48,149 nt of DNA from CAZMSD01 sp964568855 (GCA_964568855.1 CAZMSD010000034.1:1-48149), one strand, 5' to 3'; positions 17,315-27,564 are shown, counted from the stretch's first letter. Numbers and translations: made by a program. The notes: generated from the sequence alone by a model not told the origin.

Positions 17315-17350
17315 GGATTCGTCCGCGATGTGATGCATTAAGCGAAACGA

Positions 17351-17381
17351 GAACCCCCCACGGCCGGTGCGCGGGGGGTTC
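17351..17381. terminator. Bidirectional hairpin terminator
   Basis: 9-bp stem: GAACCCCCC (17351-17359) with GGGGGGTTC (17373-17381), loop of 13 bases. On the plus strand a T-rich stretch (GTTGTTTCC) follows; on the minus strand the context is weaker. It lies between convergent genes ending at 17314 and 17426. Confidence 0.75.
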
Positions 17382-17425
17382 GTTGTTTCCAGGTGCCGGG
17401 ATGCGCCGCTTCCGCAGCGTTTCGT

Positions 17426-20400
17426 TCAGCGAAGCAGGATCATCTTGCGCACGGCCCGTTCCGTTCCGCTTTCCATGACGCAGAAATAGATGCCCGTCGG
17501 GAGCCCGCTCGCGTCGAAGGTGAAGACGTGCTCGCCGGCCTCCAGTATTCCGCGGTGCAGCTGGCGCAACTGCTGCCCGGCGATGTTGTAGACCTTCAAC
17601 TCGAAGACGCCCGTTTCGGCGATGCTCACCGGGATCCGCGTCAGGGGATTGAAGGGATTGGGATGGTTCTGCGCCAGGCCGGGCTTCGTCGCCTGCGGGA
17701 CCGCGGACAGGGCCGGCACGGATGCCGGAGGTGCGATGCGCGTGATACGCAGCTGGTAGCCGTAGTCGTTGACCGCGCAACGGTAATCGTTCCAGCCGAA
17801 ATATGCTCCGCCGGCGCCGTCGGGATCCAGCGCCAGCAGGAACAGCCAGAAAGGGCTCTCCAGGAATGATCCATGGAACCTCTGCGCCAGGCGGTCCCCG
17901 CCCGTGGTGTTCAGTCCCGCCGCCCGCAGCCGGCAGAGGCCGTCCCACTGGTTGTAGCCGAGGAGCAGCTCGGGGCCTGTATCACAAGGCGAGGGCACGA
18001 TCCACGGCGCCGCGTAAGGCGGCATGTCGCAGTTCGACCATTCCTGAGCCAGGGCTCCCCAGGCGAGGTACCTGCGTCGCTTCAGGCAACGCCGTTCGTC
18101 TTCGTCGATGAGGTAGCTCACGTGAATCGTCTCCGCCGCGTCCAGTTCCAGGCTGAAACTCCTGGCGTAGTGGATCGTCAGCAGTTCCCGCCAGCGCGGG
18201 TTACCGTCCGGGCCGATGCAGGCCAGGCGCAGCGCCGGGCTGTTGGCGCCATCTTCCTGGTGCCAGACTTCGCTCCAGCAGACGACCAGCGAACCGTCCG
18301 AGCGACGCACGAGCTGTGCCTCGTCCCCCCAGGGGTGCAGTTCCTCGGAGAGGATCCTGCCCCGGCCGCCGTGTTCCTCGAAGAGCCGCTGGCCCTGAGA
18401 ATCCAGCCGCTGGTGGTAGGCGATGTGATTGTCGTAGAAGCCCCCGCAGCTCCAGACCAGGTCCGCCCCGCCGTCCTCGGCCGGCAGCAGATCCAGCAGT
18501 CGTGCCTGGTCGGCGATCTGCGGGTGGACGCACTGTCCGAGATCCCCCCACAGCGGGGCTCCCTCCGGGTCGAAGGCCTGTACCCGGACTTCGTTGCGTT
18601 CGGCGTGCTGCTCGAAACCCACCAGGAACCGGTCCGCGCTCCACTTCAGGCTGCGCAGCTCCTGGCCGAAGAAGGGATCCTGTATCACCACTCCCGGCGT
18701 CACCAGGGCCGGTTCCCCAATCAGTTCACCCTCCGCGCCGACGCGACACAGCTCCAGGACCGTGGCCCAGTCATCCGGCGGAATCATCTCCCGCGCCAGC
18801 CAGGCGCCTCCCGTCCCGTCCGGACAGACATCATAGTCCTGGATGGAATTCTCCAGCTCGATGCGCCTTCCGCCGTGATCCAGCAGCGGCGTACCAGATG
18901 AAGCATCCACGGCCTGCATCCAGGGTTCATCCCAGCTCATCCAGAAAGCCAGCAGCCCGGTTTCCGCCGCCAGGAAGCGGAGCATGCCGGGGTTGCCCGT
19001 CGCTGCGCTCAGCAGCGTGGACTGCTCGGTTGCGATCAGGTCCGTGGCATCGGGCTGCCTGTGCTGGACGCGGATGGCCCGCGACGACGCGTCGTAAGCC
19101 GCCCAGGCGCAGAGCAGGCCGCCGGCGCCGTCACTCGCCAGCGCCCTGGGAAACCAGGAGGAATAGATGGAGGCCAGTTCGCTCTGTTCGTCGGCCCAGA
19201 CCGCAGCTCCTTTCTCGTTAAATCGCTGAACGTAGATATTATTGTCCTGGGACTGGTTGAAGTCGCCCAGCAGGCAGTAGAGCGCATCCTGGACCGCCAG
19301 CAGCTCGAGCAGCTCGATGCCCTGCTGGTCGCCCACCACGTCCAGGCTGCGTCCCTCACCCCACAGGATTTCGCCCGCCGCGTCCAGTTTCTGCGCGCGG
19401 TAGACGGGATCCTCGCGCCAGGCCAGGTACAGCGCCTCGCCGTTTGCTGAAGCGGTCGCCCAGAGCCGGGAGTACCGACTGGCGTCGGCGATGGAGCGGC
19501 CGTCTTCCTCCAGGAGGTCGGCGAGGTTCTCATCCAGCAGCTGAATACGCAGATCCACCACGGGATCCTGGTAGGATCCGTCCACCCAGGCCGCCAGCAC
19601 GCGACCGCTGCCGAAAGCGCTGAGCTGAAGGTTCATGCAGTTGTCGTTCTTCGAGTTCAGCGGGCGGCCGCCCTCGCGAAACGTCCGTGTGCCGTCATCG
19701 CGCACGCCCTGGATCTTCAGCCGCCGGGGCGCGTCGTCCTCGCGATACAGGACCGCCGCGCCGTCCGGGCCGTTGGAGGCCAGCCCGAACTGCAGCGCCC
19801 GGTCGCTGAGCGGGAGGCCTTCCGCGGGAAAGTCGGGATCGACGGTGCCCGCGCCGTCCACGTGCTGGATCCACAGGGAGCGGTCCGTCTTTCGCCAGAG
19901 TACCCAGGCCCCGCCCGATCCATCGGCGCAGAGCGCCTTGGTTCCGTCGTACATCACGGAACGGCAACGCTCCCGGTTGACGGTGCGGCAGTCGTCATAG
20001 TCCACCCAGACCTCGTCGTCCAGTTCGAGAACCTCGGGCCAGATCAAGGCTCCCTGGCCCCCGGCGCCGTCTCCCACGCGGCAGAGGCGCAGGGTTCCCT
20101 GTTCCTCGCTCTCCACGTCGAGCCAGCAGACGATGGCTCCGCCCTCACCGTCTCCGACCACCCAGGGCATGTAGGCGGAGCCCGAGGCGTAGGGCATGAC
20201 CAGACCTTCCACCATTCCCAGTTCGCCCAGTTCGCTGCTCCAGGCGCCGGGTCCGTCAGGATAATTGCCTGATACCTTCTGCGCGATCACGCGACCGTTG
20301 CCGTCCCGGGCGTCGCACCAGGCCAGGATCATTTCGCCCTGGTTACCAGGCGTGGCGGCGCCGTCGTAGCGCAGCGTGCTCATGGAAGAGATTACCAGGC

Positions 20401-20488
20401 CCTCGGGCTGATCCGTCCAGTACAGCGGCGGCGACTGGGCGCTGACCAGCAGGGGCCAACAGAGTGCGATCCAGAATGTGTGCTTCAT
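17426..20488 (-). CDS. Large secreted beta-propeller-like repeat protein with sorting tail
   Basis: 1020 aa from ATG 20488 (GAGG upstream; ATG 20500 is an alternative). Signal peptide MKHTFWIALCWPLLVSAQ. The body is made of degenerate repeats of the type 'DG.GGAxVxW.......lriQ..D..G...W' (for example DGSGGAWVLWRKTDRSLWIQHV, DGAGGLLCAWAAYDASSRAIRV in part), as seen in secreted propeller proteins of FCB bacteria. The C-terminus is a sorting tail: GLAQNHPNPFNPLTRIPVSI, KVYNIAGQQ, EAGEHVFTFDASGL, TGIYFCVM, RKMILLR. No catalytic motif; a structural or binding surface protein is inferred. Its repeats resemble those of the 25810-27564 gene. Confidence 0.8.
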   Translation of the reverse strand: MKHTFWIALCWPLLVSAQSPPLYWTDQPEGLVISSMSTLRYDGAATPGNQGEMILAWCDARDGNGRVIAQKVSGNYPDGPGAWSSELGELGMVEGLVMPYASGSAYMPWVVGDGEGGAIVCWLDVESEEQGTLRLCRVGDGAGGQGALIWPEVLELDDEVWVDYDDCRTVNRERCRSVMYDGTKALCADGSGGAWVLWRKTDRSLWIQHVDGAGTVDPDFPAEGLPLSDRALQFGLASNGPDGAAVLYREDDAPRRLKIQGVRDDGTRTFREGGRPLNSKNDNCMNLQLSAFGSGRVLAAWVDGSYQDPVVDLRIQLLDENLADLLEEDGRSIADASRYSRLWATASANGEALYLAWREDPVYRAQKLDAAGEILWGEGRSLDVVGDQQGIELLELLAVQDALYCLLGDFNQSQDNNIYVQRFNEKGAAVWADEQSELASIYSSWFPRALASDGAGGLLCAWAAYDASSRAIRVQHRQPDATDLIATEQSTLLSAATGNPGMLRFLAAETGLLAFWMSWDEPWMQAVDASSGTPLLDHGGRRIELENSIQDYDVCPDGTGGAWLAREMIPPDDWATVLELCRVGAEGELIGEPALVTPGVVIQDPFFGQELRSLKWSADRFLVGFEQHAERNEVRVQAFDPEGAPLWGDLGQCVHPQIADQARLLDLLPAEDGGADLVWSCGGFYDNHIAYHQRLDSQGQRLFEEHGGRGRILSEELHPWGDEAQLVRRSDGSLVVCWSEVWHQEDGANSPALRLACIGPDGNPRWRELLTIHYARSFSLELDAAETIHVSYLIDEDERRCLKRRRYLAWGALAQEWSNCDMPPYAAPWIVPSPCDTGPELLLGYNQWDGLCRLRAAGLNTTGGDRLAQRFHGSFLESPFWLFLLALDPDGAGGAYFGWNDYRCAVNDYGYQLRITRIAPPASVPALSAVPQATKPGLAQNHPNPFNPLTRIPVSIAETGVFELKVYNIAGQQLRQLHRGILEAGEHVFTFDASGLPTGIYFCVMESGTERAVRKMILLR

Positions 20489-20969
20489 GGGGGACCTCAT
20501 CGAGCTGAAGGGAATCCTCGATAATGCATTATAAAGTGCAAAAAGCAGGCCAGTCGGTAAAGAAGTTTCCGCGGTACCTATCTCTGTCGTATCGACCGAA
20601 TTCTCAAGTACTTGTCGCTATGGTACATCGGAGTCCGGCGAACAGCCACTACTTACCGTGGATAGTTCCATCATCATTCAGGGAGTGATGTAAAGAAAGT
20701 GAAACATCTACCCCCAGGCGGATTGCAGTTCGATGAAATACATTCCGAAGCGCCAGGGCGCCTGTTCAATTCCCGGCGGGCAGTACAGCCGACAAGGCTC
20801 CGTCATGAATATCCGACAATATAACAGCATGTTTTTTTGGACGTGGTATGGATTTGCGGAATGGATGACGGAGGCATGGTTCTTGCGCCGTTTCAATGCT
20901 AGATCACCAGTTAAATAGACAATTACCGATCATACATCCATTAGCTTCACCGGCTGAAGAGGAGGAATC
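20489..20969. other. AT-rich intergenic region with divergent promoters, no gene
   Basis: 481 bases between divergent genes and clearly AT-richer than the flanks. Short frames here (for example 20733-20918) lack ribosome sites and protein-like composition. It contains the candidate -10/palindrome at 20521-20533 for the left gene and a strong ribosome site (GAGGAGG) just before 20970 for the right gene. No -35/-10 pair is clear for the right gene. Confidence 0.5.
20521..20533 (-). promoter_or_regulatory. Consensus -10 hexamer overlapping a 12-bp palindrome
   Basis: On the minus strand TATAAT lies at 20533-20528, about 40 bases before the start codon at 20488. It overlaps the perfect palindrome ATAATGCATTAT (20521-20532). 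No good -35 is seen at 16-18 bases. Candidate promoter/operator of the 17426-20488 gene. Confidence 0.4.
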
Positions 20970-23364
20970 ATGCGGGCTTTGATTCTCGTAATTTGCGCAG
21001 CGATCTGGGGACAGCTGGCGACTCAGCAGGCCCTGGCCTACACGGAGAAATTCGGCAATGTGTCCGGTCAGAACTGGCCGGCGGGTACCTATTGGATTTC
21101 CGCCGACATCTACGTCAACGATGGCAACACATTAACCCTCCAGCCTGGAGCCGTCCTGAAATTCTACGATGGAACCATGCTCACGGTCTACGGCACGTTG
21201 AACGCCGTCGGTGAGGAGGGGAGTCGGATCGTTTTTACATCCGAGGATGACGATGCCTGGGGCGAAACCTTGCCCTATCCCATCTCCGACGGGGATCCCG
21301 ACCCGGGTGACTGGGACGGCGTGCTGGCCTATGGCCAGGGCAGCTACGACGGTGTCGCCTATCTCGAATGGTGCCGGCTGCGTTACGGCGGTAATGAAAC
21401 AGGAACGGTTGATGCCAACCTGAAATTCCACACCTCCAACTCGGGTTACTTCACGAATTGCACCAGTTCTTACAGCTCCGATGTGGGCGTCAGATTGTAT
21501 GCGTGTTGGCCAACGCTCACTTCCAGTACTTTCAGGTATAACTTGTCTCATGGTCTATTGGTTCAGGTAAACGGCACCACTGTAACTGGTTGTCATTTCG
21601 AAGATAACGATGGATACGCTGCCTGGCTGGATAATGTCTCACTCGGCTCCTTCACGGGCAACACCGGATCAGGCAATGACATCAACGGTTTCTGTCTGAG
21701 TGGAACTGTTAACGCAGCGCGCACCTGGACGCATGCGCAGAGCGACTTTCCCTATGTGCTGGTCGGCAACGTGACGGTGAATGACGGGCNNNNNNNNNNN
21801 NNNNNNNNNNNNNNNNNNNNNNNNNNNNNNNNNNNNNNNNNNNNNNNNNNNNNNNNNNNNNNNNNNNNNNNNNNNNNNNNNNNNNNNNNATGGCAGCCTG
21901 GATGCCAACGGCCTGCCGGGGGACGAGGTGGTCTTCACCTCGCTTAAGGACGACGCATATGGCGGTGATACAAATATGGATGATTCCGCCACGCAGCCGG
22001 CGCCGGGCGACTGGGTCGGCGTCTACTGTTACGGATCCGGCGCTTACGACGGAATCGGTGAATTCGACAACTGCATTCTACGCTACGGCGGAGCGGGCAC
22101 TCAGGAGGCAAATTTATACTACTGCGTATCCAATTCGGGTCATTTCACCAACAGCCTCAGTGAATTGAGCCTGGTGAACGGCGTTCGCAGCGTCTCTTGT
22201 TCACCCTCGATCAACAGCAGCACAATGTCCGACAACCTGGGATGCGGTCTGAGGAGCGAAACCAGTGGCGGACCCTCGGTGCTGGACAATGTCTTCAACG
22301 ACAACGGCGACTATGCTGTCAAGCTGACCGATCAAACCTTGGTTTCCTACTCGGGGAACACCGGCAACGGCAATGGCGTCAACGGCTTCGGTCTTAAGGG
22401 AACCGTTAACGCAGCGCGCACCTGGACCCAGGCGCAGAGCGACTTTCCCTATGTGCTGGTCGGCAACGTGACGGTGAATGACGGGCAAACCCTGACGCTG
22501 GATCCAGGTACGATCGTCAAGTCGGACTCGGGGTACCAGCTCCTCGTCTATGGCAGCCTGGATGCCAACGGCCTGCCGGGGGACGAGGTGGTCTTCACCT
22601 CGCTCAAGGACGACGCATATGGAGGTGATACAAATATGGATGATTCCGCCACGCAGCCGGCGCCTGGCGACTGGGTCGGCGTGCGCTGTTACGGTTCCGG
22701 CGCCAATGACGGAATCGGTGAATTCGACAACTGCATTCTGCGCTACGGCGGCGGTGGTGCGTCGACGACCAACCTCTATTTCAACCAATCGAATTCCGGT
22801 TCATTCAGCAATGGAACCAGCGAACAGAGTGCCGGAACCGGTATTTCCGTCAACTACTGTTCACCTGTGATAGGCCACAGTCACATCCGGAACAACACAA
22901 GCTACGGGGTCTATGTCAGCAACAGCTCGCCTGTTCTTGGCGCCTGCGACGGCAGTTCGGGGGGCTACAACTACATCACCGGGAACGACTCCGGAGGCTA
23001 CCAGGTCTACAACGACGGCGCCAACAACATTGATGCGTGTTACAACGCCTGGGGCTACGCCAGCGATCCCGAGATCGACGCCCACATCTACGACGACGAC
23101 GAGGATCCCGCGAAAGGTGTTGTGAACTTCGCCAACTGGTTCGTGATCACCGTTCCGGTGATCACCGACATCACCGTCTTAACGGACCTGGTGACCTTGG
23201 AATGGACTGAAGTCATCAATGCGACGAGCTACCGCGTCTACAGCAGCGTCGATCCCTACGACGGTTTCACGCTTGACGAAAGCGGGGTATTCATCGGAAC
23301 CCAGTGGACCGCCCCGCAACCCGAGGCGAACACGTTCTATTATATCACGGCGGTGATCGAGTGA
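20970..23364 (+). CDS. Secreted right-handed beta-helix protein with FnIII-like tail (contains assembly gap)
   Basis: Signal peptide MRALILVICAAIWGQLATQQALA. The protein has three tandem units of ~220 aa rich in N, G, S and T, typical of parallel beta-helix surface proteins: VTVNDGQTLTLDPGTIVK, YGSLDANGLPGDEVVFTS, PAPGDWVGV, CILRYGG. The last ~75 residues are an FnIII-like tail (VTLEWTEVINATSYRVYSS, NTFYYITAVIE). The frame appears to change across the 100-N run, but the second repeat copy has 63 bases where the Ns lie. Replacing 100 by 63 restores one frame of 785 aa. GAGGAGG lies upstream of the ATG. Function: probable carbohydrate- or surface-binding protein; no polysaccharide lyase residues recognised. 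Confidence 0.8.
21682..22750 (+). repeat. Near-identical 660-bp tandem units inside the beta-helix gene
   Basis: Segment 21682-22090 (with the gap) is repeated at 22379-22750 with few differences, in register every 660 bases after gap correction. The region from 21725 to about 22020 is almost identical to the second copy, which explains why short-read assembly stopped there. An older, diverged unit precedes them from about 21100. Confidence 0.85.
21790..21889. other. Assembly gap, 100 N (predicted true length 63)
   Basis: Exactly 100 Ns, a conventional unknown-length gap. It starts after GACGGGC and ends before ATGGCAGCC. In the second repeat copy these anchors are separated by bases 22487-22549, that is 63 bases. 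Confidence 0.95.
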
Positions 23365-23438
23365 GTGCGCCTCACCGGCGAGCAGGGTTCACCCGCGGCG
23401 GTTGATCCCCTGCCGGCGCCACTGGAAATGCTGTCAAA

Positions 23439-23471
23439 TGAGAGGACCCGCGCTTCGGCGGGTCCTTCTCA
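23439..23471 (+). terminator. Long hairpin terminator after the beta-helix gene
   Basis: GGACCCGC (23444-23451) pairs with GCGGGTCC (23458-23465). The stem extends through TGAGA (23439-23443) and TCTCA (23467-23471) with one bulged T. It lies 75 bases after the stop at 23364 and before the GH97 gene. No long T-run. Confidence 0.6.
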
Positions 23472-23658
23472 CTCATGTCAGGCTTGATTAATCCCACGGT
23501 TATTCGCGCCAGGAAGCCGGGCCGTGTTTCCTCCTGCTTGACCGGTCGATCCATGAACACCGCCCCGCGGCCGACGGATTTGGAGTCTGCTGCGGTTTTG
23601 AGTTCATTGTCGATCAGGATGCTGCACATCCGCAGGCTGAACGTTCCGGGAGGTCCTT

Positions 23659-25695
23659 ATGCCGAGACGTCTGCTTCTTCTTCTGCTTGTCACACTCAGA
23701 CTGTCTCCCGCTCAGGATCCGGAACTGACCGTCGACTCCCCGGGCCGGGTGCTGCGTCTTTCATTCCTGCTTGACCAGGGGGAAGCGAAATATCGCCTTC
23801 TGCGCCACGGCAGGGAAGTCATCGAACCCTCCCGCCTGGGTTTCGTGTTACGCGGACTCGATCCGCTGGACCGGGAATTCAAACTCGTGTCGCACGAGAT
23901 CCGTGAATTCCGCGAGACCTGGACCCAGCCCTGGGGCGAGAAGCGGGAGATCCTCAACCACTACCGCGAGCTGCGGGTCGACCTGGTGCGGGAGAGTCTT
24001 GCCCCGCTCCGACTGACGCTCGTCTTCCGCGTCTCCGACGACGGCCTGGGCTTCCGCTACGTGATGCCCGAACAGCCCGGCCTGGATTCCTTCGTGATTA
24101 TGGATGAAGTGACCGAATTCACCTTCACTAATGATCACACGACCTGGTGGATCCCCGCCTATTTCTGGAACCGTTACGAGTACCTATACCGGCGGAGCCC
24201 CCTGAGTGAAATCGACACGGTTCACACACCGGTGACCATGGAATCGGAAAACGGTCTATGTCTGAGCATCCACGAAGCCGCGCTGACGAATTTCGCCAGC
24301 ATGACCCTTGCGCGCAAGAGTGGACTAGTCCTCGAGGCCGACCTGGTTCCCTGGTCCGACGGCGTCAAAGTGCGCGCCCTGGCGCCGATGTACAGCCCCT
24401 GGCGCACGATCCAGGTGGCCGATTCGCCCGGCGGATTGATCACCTCCTACCTGGTGCTGAACCTCAACGAGCCCAACCGGCTGGAAGACGTCTCATGGAT
24501 CGAGCCGGGCAAGTACGTGGGCATCTGGTGGGAGATGCACCTGGGACTGAGCACCTGGGGCAGAGGGTCGCGACACGGCGCCACGACTGAAAAGGCGAAG
24601 TACTACATCGATTTCGCCGCGAAACACGGTTTCGGCGGAGTGCTGGTGGAAGGCTGGAACATCGGCTGGGACGGCGACTGGCTGGAGAACTGCGAGCTCA
24701 TGCGCTTCACCGAAACCAGCGAGGATTTCAACCCGCCCGAGGTGGCCGAGTACGCGCGTGTGCGCGGAACACGCCTGATCGGGCATCACGAAACGGGCGG
24801 CGGCGTGGGCAACTACGAAGAGCAGATGACGGAGGCCTTCGCGTATTACGAGGACCTGGGCGTACGCGCGGTCAAGACCGGCTACGTCAACCACGCCCGC
24901 GGCATTCCGCGCATCGACGAAAACGGAGTGGAGCAGGGGGAATGGCATCACGGGCAGTTCATGGTCCGGCACTACCGGAAGGCCGTGGAAGAGGCGGCCC
25001 GGCATCGCATCATGCTCGACGTCCACGAGCCGATCAAGGACACCGGCATCCGGCGCACCTACCCCAACATGATGACTCGCGAAGGCGCCCGCGGGCAGGA
25101 ATTCAACGCCTGGGATCCCGGGGGAGGAAACCCGCCCGAGCACACCACCATTCTGCCCTTCACCAGGATGCTGGCCGGTCCGATGGATTTCACCCCGGGG
25201 ATCTTCGATCTGCTCTTCGAGGAAGCCCGTCCGGACAACCGGGTCAGCACCACCCTGGCCAAGCAACTGGCGCTCTACGTGGTGCTCTACAGCCCCCTGC
25301 AGATGGCCGCCGACCTGCCCGAGAACTATGAAGCACGCCCCGGCCCCTTCCGGTTCGTTCGCGATGTGCCCGTCGACTGGAATGATACGCGCGTACTACA
25401 CGGCGAGATCGGCGATTGTATCACCATCGTCAGGCAGGGCCGCCACAGCGAGGACTGGTACCTGGGGAGTATCACGGACGAGGAAAGCCGCCTGCTCGAG
25501 GCGCAGCTTTCCTTCCTGGATCCGAACCGGACCTGGGTGGCCGAGATCTACCGAGACGGGACCGGCGCCCACTGGCGGGACAACCCCTACGATATGGAAA
25601 TGCAGAGCCTGCCGGTGGACCACACCACAGTATTGCCCCTGCGCCTGGCGCCGGGGGGCGGACAGGCGATCCGCTTCAGACCGGCGGAGGACTAA
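23659..25695 (+). CDS. GH97 family alpha-glucosidase (SusB-like), exported
   Basis: 678 aa. GGGAGG lies five bases before the ATG. Signal peptide MPRRLLLLLLVTLRLSPAQ. The N-terminal beta-sandwich is typical of GH97 (VDSPGRVLRLSF...LGFVLRG), followed by a TIM barrel with KYYIDFAAKHGFGGVLVEGW, GVRAVKTGYVNH, HRIMLDVHEPIKDTGIRRTY and MMTREGARGQEFNAW, then a C-terminal beta domain. Glutamates 457, 475 and 481 lie in the conserved calcium/catalytic blocks. The strand that carries the nucleophile Asp in retaining GH97 enzymes reads AVKTGYV, with no Asp. This fits the inverting SusB-type branch. No sorting tail, so it is probably periplasmic. Likely role: release of glucose from alpha-glucans, alongside the GH31 enzyme. 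Confidence 0.9.
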   Translation: MPRRLLLLLLVTLRLSPAQDPELTVDSPGRVLRLSFLLDQGEAKYRLLRHGREVIEPSRLGFVLRGLDPLDREFKLVSHEIREFRETWTQPWGEKREILNHYRELRVDLVRESLAPLRLTLVFRVSDDGLGFRYVMPEQPGLDSFVIMDEVTEFTFTNDHTTWWIPAYFWNRYEYLYRRSPLSEIDTVHTPVTMESENGLCLSIHEAALTNFASMTLARKSGLVLEADLVPWSDGVKVRALAPMYSPWRTIQVADSPGGLITSYLVLNLNEPNRLEDVSWIEPGKYVGIWWEMHLGLSTWGRGSRHGATTEKAKYYIDFAAKHGFGGVLVEGWNIGWDGDWLENCELMRFTETSEDFNPPEVAEYARVRGTRLIGHHETGGGVGNYEEQMTEAFAYYEDLGVRAVKTGYVNHARGIPRIDENGVEQGEWHHGQFMVRHYRKAVEEAARHRIMLDVHEPIKDTGIRRTYPNMMTREGARGQEFNAWDPGGGNPPEHTTILPFTRMLAGPMDFTPGIFDLLFEEARPDNRVSTTLAKQLALYVVLYSPLQMAADLPENYEARPGPFRFVRDVPVDWNDTRVLHGEIGDCITIVRQGRHSEDWYLGSITDEESRLLEAQLSFLDPNRTWVAEIYRDGTGAHWRDNPYDMEMQSLPVDHTTVLPLRLAPGGGQAIRFRPAED

Positions 25696-25809
25696 GGACA
25701 ACCTGCATTAGCCCCCTTGAGGTGCGGGCCGTGTGCCTGAGATTTAAGCACTGGTCGCTGGACGCCGGTGTGCATCTGCCTGCCGGGCCTGTCGCACGCC
25801 ACAGGAAGA

Positions 25810-27564
25810 TCACCGTAGCAGCATCATCTTCCGCGTGATCGCCACGCCGGCACCTTCCAGCCGCAGCAGGTAGATGCCCGAAGCCCGGGGACCCGGCGCC
25901 CACCGCAGCGCGTGCTCACCCGCGGGGTAGAAGCCTGCCGCGAGTTCATCGACCAGGACGCCTCTCAGGTCGTAGACGGCGAGTCGGACCGTCGCCGGTT
26001 CCGGCGCGAAGAAACTGATCCGTGTCTCCGGGTTAAATGGGTTCGGGTGGTTCTGAGCTAAGCGCCAGGCGGCTGGCCGAGAACGCTCCGCAACTCCGGT
26101 CGAATCGCCCAGGCTGCCGTCCCCGTGGATCCGCTGGACGTAGACGTCCCAGCTGCTGGTTTCGAAGTCCCGCAGGTCGATCCAGGAAATGATGGCGCCG
26201 CCTTCCTGGTCGGAGACCAGTCGACTCCGGTACTGATTGGTCGGCTCCGCGACACAGACTACTACCCCGTCGGCGGTCCACTGGTGCCCGCCTCCGGCGC
26301 CGATCCGCTGGGCGTAGAGATCCACCGTGAAGTCACGATCGTCGAACCACGAGACCACCGCCCCGCCTGAGCCGTCCGGCGAGATTCGTGGCTTCTCCTG
26401 CGTGTGTTCCTCTTCGCAGACAGCCACGCCGTCCTCGGTCCAGAGCGAAACGCCGTCCGGGTCCAGATGCTGGGCGTAGACGTCCCAGCCGCTCAGGTCC
26501 CAATTGCGGGCATCCCACCAAGCGACCAGCAGGCCGCCCTGCCCGTCGCTCACCGCGTGGTGGTAGGACTGCGCGTTCGGAGCGTCGCAAACCGGCACGC
26601 CGTTCAGATCCCACAGCGGCAGGCCATCCTCGTCGATGCGCTGCGCGTAGATATCGAACCAGGTGGTTTCCATGTTGCGGGCGTCTCCCCAGGTGAGAAT
26701 AGCGCCACCCGCGCCATCGGCGGTGATGTACAGGTCGTCCTGCTGATCGTCGGCCGTGCAGACCGGCATTCCACCGGGCGCCCACAGGATATTACCAGCC
26801 TCGCTCACGCGCTGGGCGTAGATCTCGCCCGCGCCTGAGGCCCGCAGGTCCGTCCAGGCCACGATAATTCCCCCCGCCCCGTCGGTCACCAGCTCGGCGT
26901 CTCTTTGGTCCCAGGTCTCGGTGCAGACCGGCACTCCGTCGGCGGCCCACTGAACTACGCCATCCGCGTCGACGTACTGCACGTAGATGTCGCGCTGCGT
27001 CACGGCGTCATCCCTTTCGTCCGCCCAGGCGAAGAAAGCGCCGCCCAGCCCGTCGCCGGCCACCGCGGGGTGCTCCTGGCGCTCGTCCGCGATGCAGACC
27101 GCGACACCCGCGGCCCCCCAGAGCAACTCGCCGTCATGGCCGATCCGCTGGGCGTAGATGTCGTTTCCGCTGAGATCCACGGTACGCAGGTCTTCCCAGG
27201 CGACCAGGGCGCCGCCCTGCGAATCGGGCGCGATGTCCTCGTAGTACTGGTTGTATTCGGTGGGACTGACCGGGAAGCCGTCGTAGGTCCACTGCAGGAC
27301 GCCCTCCACACTGACCCGCTGCGCGTAGATCTGGTTGTAGCCGACGTTGCGGGTGTCCTTCCAGACGATGATCGCCCCGCCTTCGGAATCGCCGCAGCAT
27401 TCATGGTCGTTCTGCGAATGCTCCGCCGTGCAGATGGGCAGGTTGACCGAAGGATCGTCCGGCCATTGGCAGGCGGCGATGGACGGAATCAGCAGATGGA
27501 GCGCCAGAACGACCGCAGCGGCGGCGCCGACGGTCCGGATGTCGTAGGATTCAGCAAGTGCCAT
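25810..27564 (-). CDS. Secreted tandem-repeat surface protein with sorting tail
   Basis: 584 aa from ATG 27564, set by AGGAGG seven bases upstream and by the signal peptide (VGAAAAVVLALHLLIPSIAAC). The body is about seven repeats of 55-65 aa with the pattern 'W..DGVPVC......Q......DG.GGAII.W.D.R.......DIYAQRI..DG...W' (for example DGAGGIIVAWTDLRASG, DIYAQRIDEDGLPLW), a likely beta-propeller. The C-terminal ~85 residues are a sorting tail: LAQNHPNPFNPETRISFF, AVYDLRGVLV, PAGEHALRW, ASGIYLLRL, RKMMLLR. It is related to the 17426-20488 protein. Transcribed divergently from the PNGase-like gene. A binding or structural role is inferred. Confidence 0.85.
   Translation of the reverse strand: MALAESYDIRTVGAAAAVVLALHLLIPSIAACQWPDDPSVNLPICTAEHSQNDHECCGDSEGGAIIVWKDTRNVGYNQIYAQRVSVEGVLQWTYDGFPVSPTEYNQYYEDIAPDSQGGALVAWEDLRTVDLSGNDIYAQRIGHDGELLWGAAGVAVCIADERQEHPAVAGDGLGGAFFAWADERDDAVTQRDIYVQYVDADGVVQWAADGVPVCTETWDQRDAELVTDGAGGIIVAWTDLRASGAGEIYAQRVSEAGNILWAPGGMPVCTADDQQDDLYITADGAGGAILTWGDARNMETTWFDIYAQRIDEDGLPLWDLNGVPVCDAPNAQSYHHAVSDGQGGLLVAWWDARNWDLSGWDVYAQHLDPDGVSLWTEDGVAVCEEEHTQEKPRISPDGSGGAVVSWFDDRDFTVDLYAQRIGAGGGHQWTADGVVVCVAEPTNQYRSRLVSDQEGGAIISWIDLRDFETSSWDVYVQRIHGDGSLGDSTGVAERSRPAAWRLAQNHPNPFNPETRISFFAPEPATVRLAVYDLRGVLVDELAAGFYPAGEHALRWAPGPRASGIYLLRLEGAGVAITRKMMLLR

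Noticed and set aside
14810..17338. 842-aa antisense open frame opposite the cysteine protease
   Set aside because: Same cause; the plus strand carries the full Cys-His-Asn triad.
20708..20918. Short frames in the AT-rich intergenic region
   Set aside because: No ribosome site, no protein-like pattern, and overlapping frames on both strands.
20970..21947. A 325-aa frame that reads through the N gap in the first frame
   Set aside because: After the gap this frame gives a Cys/Arg/Gly-rich shadow peptide; the repeat shows the true frame is the other one once the gap is 63 bases.
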